Origin: a virus
Length of the DNA stretch: 55,982 nt
Direction: 5' to 3' (one strand)
IMG/VR virus record: IMGVR_UViG_3300034071_001545
Span: 1 to 55,982 of that record
The translations under genes were made by a program, and so were the position numbers. Positions within the stretch are counted from its first letter, which is position 1. Every line of letters starts with the position of its first letter. Positions 41,905-48,711 of this stretch are shown in pieces. The notes under the pieces are model-generated. The model searched no databases, had not been told where the DNA came from, and saw only the letters and a program-made list of their open reading frames with translations.

Positions 41905-43854
41905 TTACCACTTTCTGCAACTCCAGTAGCGTGCTTTTGTGCGTGGTCCTGGATTTGCACAATTATGACGTGCTCTGAAACTCTTGCGACGTTTTGGATT
42001 GCTCTTTTTAATACGCATCTTCTTGTCGCCAAAATTTACCTTCTTTACTTTACCGGTTGTTGGATTACGAACAAACACTTTGAATTTTTTTACATCACCT
42101 CTCATCGGCTTTCCAAGTTTCACTTTACGGCCACGATACTCTGCTTCTTCTAGATTCCCCTTAGCGTCAGCATTGATATCTCCATAAATCTCATAAAACT
42201 CGTCGCCTTCGCAAGTATGTTCTTCACCTTCTGGTACCATTTCCCAGTTGGTCTTACGATAGCATTCTTCATAAGCTTCGTTGGTACCTTCTTCCATAGC
42301 AGCTTCATAACATTCCAAGCACTCATCTTGCATCTGGTCTTGTTCATTATACATTTCTTCTATCATTTCTCTGATTATATTCTTTAGTCGTTCTTCTTTC
42401 ATAAGTGTTTCCTCGTTCTTTTTTCTTCCTTGGCAATGTGCTTTTTGGCTGAATCCTTTTGGATGGCTGCAATCAATGCTACGCTTGTATTTTTCACTCC
42501 ATTTTTCATTTAACGAAAAATCGGATCGATCAGGTGTTTGTGCTTGCAAATATTTTTTAACAAATTGAAACATTTTCACTGCCGGTTTTTTTAATACGCG
42601 CAATTTTATTATTTTTGCAATATCTCCAAACGGTATTACCGACACAGAACTTATCGCTGCATTTAGTAGATGTTTTTTAGTTTCATCTTTTTCGTCGGCC
42701 AAAGCTGCTCTGAACAAACTGATTGCTGCATTACTTCCGTCAGCAAATGCACCTACCGTTTGTTCTAATCCAATTACATCCAACAAGTATTGAATTCCGT
42801 CGAGAATATTGTCAATATCTTTTTTGTTATAATCTTTATAAAGTTGCTCTTCCAGTTGCTCTATTTGTTCCGACTTAGTTCCCCAGTTCTTTGCTCCTTT
42901 TTTACGGCATTTTACTAATGCACCAGAAGCATATGCGCTCGGCCATACCTTGTATCTTGATTTGACCTTGTAATAACAAGCATCTTTCTTTTCATTCATC
43001 AATAGTTCTGACACAAGTTCTCCGCCACAAATAGGGCACATATGATTTTCTGTTATATTATCCATAGTAGATTCCTCTGTTATAGTTTGAGTCAATGCTT
43101 GAAGCAACGCACTCGCTACAACACGATCCTTTTCTTTTTCGGCATCGTTTAGTTGGTTGTAGTCAATATTCATCAATTTTTTTCTTTGTTGTACCTTACT
43201 ATCCAGTTTACCAGACTGACGTAGTTTTTCAGTATCGTCAAATTGATCTGGATTTTCAACGAACTTTTTTGCCGTGACATTCCATCCTTTGTGAATAGCA
43301 TTCGCAATTTTTTCAATGTCAGTAATACCCATATCAATTACTTCTTTAGCATATGTTGCAGACATTATATTAGCCTGCCACCCAAAAGTATTACCCGGCG
43401 TACTGCGACCATATCCATATGCTTGATCCAGTGCTTCATCGCTAATGGTTGCCAGTTGTTCAATAGACAAATTGGAAGATTCTTTTATAGATTCCTCTGT
43501 TTTCTTTTTACAACTTCCTGGTGCACCAGCAGGTACGCCCTGTACTCTGGTATACCCTTTCCAACATTTTAGTTCATCCATCCGGTCGGATTCTGTTTTT
43601 ACATTTTTTGCTTTACCACTTCTATCTGGATTTGGGTCTTCTCGACGTTTTCTGCGTGCCGCTTTTGCTCTACCCTTCTTTCCCATTGCCTGTGCAGACT
43701 TTAGTGGACGACACTTTGGTTTACCTTCGCTTGATTTTTCTCTGGCACATTGACCACGTATCTTACCGTCTGGACCAAATCTTACCCATTTCTCTTTAAA
43801 CCATTTATGCAGGTTCTCTTCAATCTCTAGAAGTTGTTTCTCAACATCGTCCAT
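41905..43854 (-). CDS. Modular Cys/Lys-rich protein (phage-specific motifs, internal tag)
   Basis: 649 residues. Distinct basic Cys modules follow each other: WVRFGPDGKIRGQCARE/KPKCRPL, CWKGYTRVQGVPAGAPGSC, a CPICGG zinc knuckle, KYKRSIDCSHPKGFSQKAHC and a C-terminal RRKSFRARHNCANPGPRTKA with CRKW. I recall similar modules from uncharacterised proteins of large marine phages. Met-containing restarts with good Shine-Dalgarno sites occur in frame at MDNITENHMC (AGAGGA) and MKEERLKNIIREMIEEM (GAGGAAA, a tag copy near 42402). Nucleic-acid or metal binding is plausible. Function unknown. Confidence 0.75.
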   Translation of the reverse strand: MDDVEKQLLEIEENLHKWFKEKWVRFGPDGKIRGQCAREKSSEGKPKCRPLKSAQAMGKKGRAKAARRKRREDPNPDRSGKAKNVKTESDRMDELKCWKGYTRVQGVPAGAPGSCKKKTEESIKESSNLSIEQLATISDEALDQAYGYGRSTPGNTFGWQANIMSATYAKEVIDMGITDIEKIANAIHKGWNVTAKKFVENPDQFDDTEKLRQSGKLDSKVQQRKKLMNIDYNQLNDAEKEKDRVVASALLQALTQTITEESTMDNITENHMCPICGGELVSELLMNEKKDACYYKVKSRYKVWPSAYASGALVKCRKKGAKNWGTKSEQIEQLEEQLYKDYNKKDIDNILDGIQYLLDVIGLEQTVGAFADGSNAAISLFRAALADEKDETKKHLLNAAISSVSVIPFGDIAKIIKLRVLKKPAVKMFQFVKKYLQAQTPDRSDFSLNEKWSEKYKRSIDCSHPKGFSQKAHCQGRKKNEETLMKEERLKNIIREMIEEMYNEQDQMQDECLECYEAAMEEGTNEAYEECYRKTNWEMVPEGEEHTCEGDEFYEIYGDINADAKGNLEEAEYRGRKVKLGKPMRGDVKKFKVFVRNPTTGKVKKVNFGDKKMRIKKSNPKRRKSFRARHNCANPGPRTKARYWSCRKW

Positions 43855-43860
43855 AATATA

Positions 43861-44424
43861 TCAAGCTCTATCTTGTATAGACTGTTGTTTACGAATGACA
43901 TCCGACTGCTGTTTTTGCAACTTTGCTTTTGTGCGTTCTGCTCTTTGTATCTTTGGCTGAATAGTTTGTTGTAACTTAGCCATATCACCTTCTACTTTTT
44001 TAATATTAGCAGTTAGTTTGTCACTCTGAGCTTTTAGATTCGCTAGTTCTTTTTTATCCGCGTCAGTCAATCCAGTTTCAGCAGCAGATGAATCGAGTGT
44101 GGTATCAAGTTCATTAAGATCTTTTTCGTATATTTCGTTCATCATATTGACTGCGAGATTGAATACACTACTTTGCTTCATAAAGTATACCGCCGCATTC
44201 CAGTCTTCGGCTTTAATTCTCTTCTTCAACTCGTCGGCGTATCCGTCAAGTTTTTTTTGCCAATAACTTTTTGGCATATTACCATAACCTATTAACTGAA
44301 GGTGCGGATCGTTGGTGTCTTTTCCGGAAATAATATATCCATACTTTGACGCATCACCGTTGGTTTCCGCCAGTTTATGAGCAACCACATTTTGAATTAC
44401 TTCTTTGAGTGTAGACTTATTCAT
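43861..44424 (-). CDS. Tagged coiled-coil protein
   Basis: 187 residues. The tag MNKSTLKEVIQNVVAHKLAE (LAE site) is followed by a small domain (KYGYIISGKDTNDPHLQLIG) and a long C-terminal coiled coil (about 115-185, Leu/Gln/Lys heptads such as ANLKAQSDKLTANIKKVEGD). The start overlaps the previous stop (TAATG). No recognised family. Member of the tagged-gene cluster between tail tube and gp26-like gene. Confidence 0.72.
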   Translation of the reverse strand: MNKSTLKEVIQNVVAHKLAETNGDASKYGYIISGKDTNDPHLQLIGYGNMPKSYWQKKLDGYADELKKRIKAEDWNAAVYFMKQSSVFNLAVNMMNEIYEKDLNELDTTLDSSAAETGLTDADKKELANLKAQSDKLTANIKKVEGDMAKLQQTIQPKIQRAERTKAKLQKQQSDVIRKQQSIQDRA

Positions 44425-44969
44425 TATTTTCCGTGCATTTTTAAGATTTCTTCGGCAGCAGCTTTTGCTTTCTTGGCCAGTTCAACTTCACGTTTTTCTT
44501 CTGGATTATTCATATCAGTTTCATCGTGATTTTGATTTTTACTTTCCAATGACCATCCTCTTTTACGATCCGCCTCATCTTCTAAATCTTCCAACGATGG
44601 TTTCTTTTTATTTTTATTGGCCATGTACTGTCTGTGCACTTTATCGGACATATCAGGACTTATTGTAGGAATTTCAATCTTACTGGTTGTTTTTGTTACT
44701 TCATAATCACTTTCAAATACTTTCCACATTTCATTTATCTTTTTATTACCATCTTTCTTGGCATAAAAAATCTTCCACATAGTAGCATATGCTTTACCTT
44801 CATCGTCCTTATACTGTTTCAGCAGTTTGTCGTGAAGTTTCTTTGGAAAATCCGGTGGAGCTTTTTCATCTAGTCTCCATTCTTGTGCTACACCAAGTGG
44901 AGCAAAATCATCTTTCATGACTTCTTCAACTACTTCACGTATAATTTTTTTAAGTTCTGATTTATTCAT
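44424..44969 (-). CDS. Tagged charged protein
   Basis: 181 residues. It opens with MNKSELKKIIREVVEEVMKD, the best example of the recurrent tag. Then PPDFPKKLHDKLLKQYKDDE and AYATMWKIFYAKKDGNKK (about 40-75) form a small helical domain found in other phage proteins, followed by Lys/Glu/Asp-rich sequence to the end. No enzyme motifs. Weak AGGAT before the ATG. Confidence 0.72.
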   Translation of the reverse strand: MNKSELKKIIREVVEEVMKDDFAPLGVAQEWRLDEKAPPDFPKKLHDKLLKQYKDDEGKAYATMWKIFYAKKDGNKKINEMWKVFESDYEVTKTTSKIEIPTISPDMSDKVHRQYMANKNKKKPSLEDLEDEADRKRGWSLESKNQNHDETDMNNPEEKREVELAKKAKAAAEEILKMHGK

Positions 44970-44973
44970 AATA

Positions 44974-45204
44974 TTAATCCTGTTTAGTTGGTTTTATGTT
45001 AAACTCTTGTTGTAGCGTTTTTAGTATTTTTTCACGCATATCTTCCGTTTCATCCATATCAGAACCAGACACAGTTATATTAATATACAATGTTGGATTA
45101 GTTTCTGTTGGTGAAGTTATATATGACGCAGCAGTGCGAGTGTTCTTGGCTTTTGCCTTTTTAACAGCCTCAACTATTATTTTTCTTAGTTCTGCTTTAG
45201 TCAT
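44974..45204 (-). CDS. Small tagged protein
   Basis: 76 residues. Tag MTKAELRKIIVEAVKKAKAK, in which IVE-A is an exact match to the I-x-E|A form cut by T4-type prohead protease. The rest is one small beta-alpha unit (PTLYINITVSGSDMDETEDM, then ILKTLQQEFNIKP). First gene of the tagged cluster. It follows a terminator, a TTGACA/TATAAC promoter and an ATATTTATA element. Confidence 0.72.
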   Translation of the reverse strand: MTKAELRKIIVEAVKKAKAKNTRTAASYITSPTETNPTLYINITVSGSDMDETEDMREKILKTLQQEFNIKPTKQD

Positions 45205-45220
45205 TATTTTTTTAGGTATA

Positions 45221-45229
45221 TATAAATAT
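45221..45229 (-). promoter_or_regulatory. ATATTTATA element before the tagged cluster
   Basis: Minus strand ATATTTATA, 16 bases before the ATG at 45204, downstream of a sigma70-like promoter, so this cluster may have two kinds of start. Confidence 0.5.
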
Positions 45230-45284
45230 CAACTTAACTATAAAAAAGTATATTGAAATGTGTTTCACTCAGGTCATATCCGGG

Positions 45285-45313
45285 GTTATAGGGGGTAGAT
45301 CAAAACTTGTCAA
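45285..45313 (-). promoter_or_regulatory. Strong sigma70-like promoter before the tagged cluster
   Basis: Minus strand TTGACA (45313-45308), 17-base spacer, TATAAC (45290-45285), directly after the tail-tube terminator. The best consensus match in the window. Confidence 0.65.
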
Positions 45314-45321
45314 GATAAAAT

Positions 45322-45352
45322 AAAAAACCCTCACTTTTTACAGTGAGGGTTT
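45322..45352 (-). terminator. Rho-independent terminator after the tail tube gene
   Basis: Eight- to nine-bp stem ACCCTCAC/GTGAGGGT with a short loop. On the minus strand it is followed by six T residues. Confidence 0.9.
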
Positions 45353-45374
45353 AGTATAGAACACTATAATAATA

Positions 45375-45863
45375 TTAGAACTGGAGGATGCAGTAATCCA
45401 TCGACAATGTAACTTCGATAGTCATTGCTTCGGCGTTTGCCCAATCCATGCTTTGGAAATTTACCGAAGTAGGAAATGCACCTTTGATGTCCCACTTTTC
45501 AACAATGTCACCGACAGGACCAAGAACTTGAATTTGTACGTCCTTTTTATACATATCGGCATACCCGTTACGACCAGTAACAGATTCGTGAGCAAGGCGC
45601 ACCCATTCCATTACAGCCTGTGCACCGGATGGCACAATTGGGTCATATAATGTAATAGAAAGATCTTGCCATTCACTTTTACCCTTGAGTTTGCGTTTCA
45701 AGTTGATGTGATCTAATGTGATCGTTCCTACAGTGAGAGATGGCCGAGCGGCGGCTTTGATTAGGTACGAAGGAATACCGTCAATATTCATAACGAAACG
45801 GTTCTGCACCTTTGGCTCGAAGGCCGTAAAAAATATTTGATTCTGATCTAGTAGTTCTGCCAT
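45375..45863 (-). CDS. Tail tube protein (T4 gp19-like)
   Basis: 162 residues, the same length as T4 gp19 (163). RFVMNIDGIPSYLIKAAARP near residue 23, then DITLYDPIVPSGA-like LYDPIVPSGAQAVMEWVRL and VNFQSMDWANAEAMTIEVTL are the standard gp19 signatures. It forms the inner tube around the tape measure, inside the sheath. Expressed from its own element (TATTTATAAATA, 45893-45904) and closed by a terminator, fitting high-level single-gene expression. Confidence 0.93.
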   Translation of the reverse strand: MAELLDQNQIFFTAFEPKVQNRFVMNIDGIPSYLIKAAARPSLTVGTITLDHINLKRKLKGKSEWQDLSITLYDPIVPSGAQAVMEWVRLAHESVTGRNGYADMYKKDVQIQVLGPVGDIVEKWDIKGAFPTSVNFQSMDWANAEAMTIEVTLSMDYCILQF

Positions 45864-45892
45864 AGTATTTTATTGGTTAAGTGTTCTTTTTC

Positions 45893-45905
45893 TATTTATA
45901 AATAT
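45893..45905 (-). promoter_or_regulatory. Late-type element before the tail tube gene (palindromic)
   Basis: TATTTATAAATAT reads TATAAATA on both strands, so this one site also carries the T4 late-promoter sequence in the coding direction, about 30 bases before the ATG at 45863. Confidence 0.6.
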
Positions 45906-45985
45906 AGCACAAAATATAAAATGCTGCATTTTTTGGTACTTTTTTTTAACAAGGTATTCCAATAATGCTCACTTTTTATATACAC

Positions 45986-45994
45986 TATAAATAT
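45986..45994 (-). promoter_or_regulatory. Second ATATTTATA element between the moron and tail tube genes
   Basis: Minus strand ATATTTATA about 120 bases before the tail tube ATG and just past the stop at 46006. The rest of 45864-46005 shows no gene. Confidence 0.42.
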
Positions 45995-46005
45995 AGACCA
46001 ACGAA

Positions 46006-46695
46006 TCAAATTTTCTCGATAAAAACTTCCAAATGATCTTTGGATATTCCCACATAAGGATTTTTGTTGGACTTCGGTAGTCCTTTTTTGGAACTGTATT
46101 CGCACTGTGTCCTGCGACCAGCGTGCATGTTTTTTTGTAATGCTTTTGCGTATTCGTCAAACGGCGAAAGAGTCCAACCGCCTTTCTGCTTCAGTGCACC
46201 AGAAGGTCCAAGATAGCAGGTCAAATGATGCCAGATATTTCCTTTGTACTCAAAGATTCTGGGCGAAGGCTTTTGAGCCAACACCCACTTGGGCTTATCT
46301 CCGTGATTTGTTTCCCAATCAATACAATGTGCCTCCAACTTAGCATCATATTCGGGGTCTTCATATTCAGGATGTTTCTTATGATGAAAATACCATTCTT
46401 TGGTGGGAATGCTCCAATACTTTCCTGTGCTGGAAAAGTATTCATGATCAGGATGATTTTCGTCAATGATATTACCCTTGGCGTCTTTTAAGTAAATGAA
46501 CTTGGTGCCTATTGACCAAGGATAGTTTGTCCATAATCCACCGCTGAGAAGAAAGAACTCATAATACGGCCAAAGAAACGCATAAAAGCCACGCTTGGCG
46601 GGAGGAGAATGATAGCCATCACAGTTCGAATCATATCCCTTTTGATTGACTGAACTAAGCCCACCAAACCGGGCAAACTTGATATTCTTTAGCAT
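46006..46695 (-). CDS. Hypothetical 'moron'-like protein with early promoter
   Basis: 229 residues, not recognised. It is rich in aromatic residues (KRGFYAFLWPYYEFFLLSGG about 35-54, WYFHHKKHPEYEDPEYD about 100). Near the C-terminus it has HAGRRTQCEYSSKKGLPKSN. A soluble protein; the aromatic segment is too interrupted to be a clear membrane helix. It stands alone between tail genes, with a TTGACA/TAATAT promoter and a compositionally different, less Lys-rich reading frame. Probably an accessory early gene inserted into the tail module. Confidence 0.72.
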   Translation of the reverse strand: MLKNIKFARFGGLSSVNQKGYDSNCDGYHSPPAKRGFYAFLWPYYEFFLLSGGLWTNYPWSIGTKFIYLKDAKGNIIDENHPDHEYFSSTGKYWSIPTKEWYFHHKKHPEYEDPEYDAKLEAHCIDWETNHGDKPKWVLAQKPSPRIFEYKGNIWHHLTCYLGPSGALKQKGGWTLSPFDEYAKALQKNMHAGRRTQCEYSSKKGLPKSNKNPYVGISKDHLEVFIEKI

Positions 46696-46701
46696 ACCGA
46701 C

Positions 46702-46729
46702 ATATTATCACGCCGATATATTATGTCAA
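46702..46729 (-). promoter_or_regulatory. Sigma70-like promoter for the moron-like gene
   Basis: Minus strand TTGACA (46729-46724), 16-base spacer, TAATAT (46707-46702). The -10 box ends six bases before the ATG at 46695: predicted leaderless. It overlaps the end of the upstream gene (stop at 46726). Confidence 0.63.
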
Positions 46730-47820
46730 GATGTTTTTATTTGTTGTTTTCTAAGCTTTGAAAATGCCCTTGCGATGTCTATATGCACATCGTCCGAATA
46801 CTTCTTGTATTTTAATGATATCTTTTTGATATATGGTTCAATATCTGGATATACTTTTAACGCTTTTGCAATCGCATATATATCATCTGCCGCGTCTTGA
46901 ACATCCTTCTCATAATAACTATTGTTCATGGCGATTTCATCCACACCCATCTTCTTGTCTAAGTGAGCCATCATCTTCTTCAGTCCAAGTTGGTCCAAAT
47001 CATCCAAATGTTCTTTACCGGTAATACGCTTTGTTAACTTTAAAAAGCTTGGTTCATTGTCCCATTTGATTCCTTTTTTGTCTGCTAACTTGTGTATATC
47101 TGAAATGTTGATTTTTTCACTTTCATCCACGCTCATCTTGTCATCATACATACTTGCTACAGTGTCTTTGATTTTATCAAGATATCCCTTGGCACGCAGC
47201 ATTTTGAACACAATGTTTTCTTCACTTAGTTCACCACCTTTGTCTAAACCAGATTGGCGAAACTTATACAACTTATCCAACAGATCTTTAAGTGGCTTTT
47301 CGCTGCCTCCTTTAGATAGACTGTCAATCTTGTTCTTATACTCCTTATACTTCTTTTTTATAAGAGCCTTATTGAAGTTTGGACTTTCTTTCTTTGGTTC
47401 TTTTATCCATTCGTTTCTCAGAACACTGTACTTTGACGCAGACACTTGTTCTGCGCCTATATCTTCAACATATAACTCAACATCAAAGTTTTTCATCACA
47501 ATGTCGTGCTTGTTATTCCAACCGGCTTTAATCGCATCAAACATAGCCTGTGCTTGCTCTTTGGTCATATCGAGTTTGGAAAAATCAGTTGATATATGTA
47601 GATCAATATCTGAATATGGCGTCCAGTTGTAGTTTGTGATAGAACCAATAAGAAGTATATCTTCTATTTTGATGTTTATATCTTGGTTCTTTTTTAAGTC
47701 CTGCACAAAGTCCATCGCAATCTTGATAAGTGATTTTCTTACTTCGTCATCAAGTCTCGCGCCATCTTCATTGATGTTCCATATAGGAGCAAGTTTGTCG
47801 TTGTATAAAGGATAATTCAT
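46726..47820 (-). CDS. Nucleotidyltransferase-fold protein
   Basis: 364 residues from the ATG at 47820 (ATGA overlap with the upstream stop; a longer frame to 47853 lies inside that gene). LIGSITNYNWTPYSDIDLHI (about 58-77) is the G-S-x(n)-D-x-D metal/nucleotide motif of the Pol-beta nucleotidyltransferase fold, and NFDVELYVED (about 115) supplies the third acidic residue. The C-terminal 230 residues are helical and Lys-rich, with YYEKDVQDAADDIYAIAKAL. Substrate (RNA end, protein or small molecule) unknown. In operon with a HAD hydrolase between sheath and tube genes. Confidence 0.8.
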   Translation of the reverse strand: MNYPLYNDKLAPIWNINEDGARLDDEVRKSLIKIAMDFVQDLKKNQDINIKIEDILLIGSITNYNWTPYSDIDLHISTDFSKLDMTKEQAQAMFDAIKAGWNNKHDIVMKNFDVELYVEDIGAEQVSASKYSVLRNEWIKEPKKESPNFNKALIKKKYKEYKNKIDSLSKGGSEKPLKDLLDKLYKFRQSGLDKGGELSEENIVFKMLRAKGYLDKIKDTVASMYDDKMSVDESEKINISDIHKLADKKGIKWDNEPSFLKLTKRITGKEHLDDLDQLGLKKMMAHLDKKMGVDEIAMNNSYYEKDVQDAADDIYAIAKALKVYPDIEPYIKKISLKYKKYSDDVHIDIARAFSKLRKQQIKTS

Positions 47821-48065
47821 CTGCCACCTCGTCTGTTTGCTACATCCATCCATTTGATTACTTCATTGCGAACAACTTCTGCTATATCTTCTGAATATTG
47901 AGATATAGGAGTATCTGCCGCTGTGAGGTCTTTGTGATAATGTGCTACAATGTTGTTTTTTATTAGAGTGTCCGCAAAAGCCTTGCAAGCTTTTTCTAAC
48001 ACAACCATATCAGATACATGAAATTGTTCTTTTAGCAAAAGAGATTTTAGAGAAACGTGATTCAT
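47817..48065 (-). CDS. Small tag-like protein
   Basis: 82 residues. The N-terminus MNHVSLKSLLLKEQFHV is a divergent tag (LKE site). The rest is helical (MVVLEKACKAFADTLIKNNI, then YSEDIAEVVRNEVIKWMDVA). Joined by ATGA overlaps to both neighbours (HAD hydrolase upstream, nucleotidyltransferase downstream), so the three are one translational unit. No known family. Confidence 0.7.
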   Translation of the reverse strand: MNHVSLKSLLLKEQFHVSDMVVLEKACKAFADTLIKNNIVAHYHKDLTAADTPISQYSEDIAEVVRNEVIKWMDVANRRGGR

Positions 48066-48625
48066 ACAGATACAATTTGCTTGATTTTATTTATGCTACT
48101 CGCCGCATCTTTATGTAAAATAGCAATTCTATTTTGACCGGAATTTTCCCAAGCAGTTATATTCTTGTCTGTATCATCAAGTAGTATATGAGTAAGTCTG
48201 ACATTTGCTCTATCAATAATATATTGTGGCTTTTGTACTCCCGACGCCGCAATAATAACTTGAACACTGGGGTCTATATGCTTACGTATCCACGCAGTTT
48301 TCTGTTCTTTTATTCTATTTCCTTGCCCAGCACTCAATATAACCGCAGGAGGAGTTTTAAATGTATCATGAATATAATCCCATAAAACTTTGGCATCTGG
48401 TAATGGTTCCAACTCAAGCCAGAAATTAGGATTTTTATTTACTACTTTCCAAAAAGTATTTTTGCCATTTTTTGCTTCATACTCTTGGGGAGATAATCCG
48501 CCAGAAACTGCTCTGAATCCTTTATCAAGATTTACAAGAACTCCGTCCATATCACAATAAAATTGATATTTTAGCGGAGAATCTTCTTGTACTTCTTTTA
48601 ATAAAGTTTTTAGTAGTATATGCAT
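48062..48625 (-). CDS. HAD-superfamily hydrolase with N-terminal tag
   Basis: 187 residues. FYCDMDGVLVNLDKGF (about 23-38) gives the HAD nucleophile/acid pair D-x-D-x-V, VILSAGQGN (about 95) is motif II, a lysine in KEQKTAWIRKH is motif III, and HILLDDTDKNI (about 150) is the acidic motif IV. Closest in look to 5'(3')-deoxyribonucleotidase-like or polynucleotide phosphatase-like phage HADs. It starts MHILLKTLLKEVQED, a tag variant, unusual for a cytoplasmic enzyme. Located between sheath and tube genes with a nucleotidyltransferase; late-type element four bases upstream. Confidence 0.85.
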   Translation of the reverse strand: MHILLKTLLKEVQEDSPLKYQFYCDMDGVLVNLDKGFRAVSGGLSPQEYEAKNGKNTFWKVVNKNPNFWLELEPLPDAKVLWDYIHDTFKTPPAVILSAGQGNRIKEQKTAWIRKHIDPSVQVIIAASGVQKPQYIIDRANVRLTHILLDDTDKNITAWENSGQNRIAILHKDAASSINKIKQIVSV

Positions 48626-48629
48626 ATTT

Positions 48630-48638
48630 TATAAATAT
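48630..48638 (-). promoter_or_regulatory. ATATTTATA element before the HAD gene
   Basis: Minus strand ATATTTATA; TATTTA lies exactly six bases before the ATG at 48625. It follows the sheath terminator. Confidence 0.52.
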
Positions 48639-48662
48639 AGTAGATATCCATCAAATAGCAAT

Positions 48663-48692
48663 AAAAAAGCCCACTCTTTCGAGTGGGCTTTT
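48663..48692 (-). terminator. Rho-independent terminator after the tail sheath gene
   Basis: Nine-bp stem AGCCCACTC/GAGTGGGCT closed on the minus strand by a GAAA tetraloop and followed by a T-run. Confidence 0.92.
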
Positions 48693-48711
48693 GACTTTAA
48701 CTTTTTATATA

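Noticed and set aside
41904-42032. Longer N-terminus for the 40686-41903 gene (from 42032)
   Set aside because: It would lie entirely within the upstream gene in another frame; the ATG at 41903 sits one base after that gene's stop, as at other junctions here.
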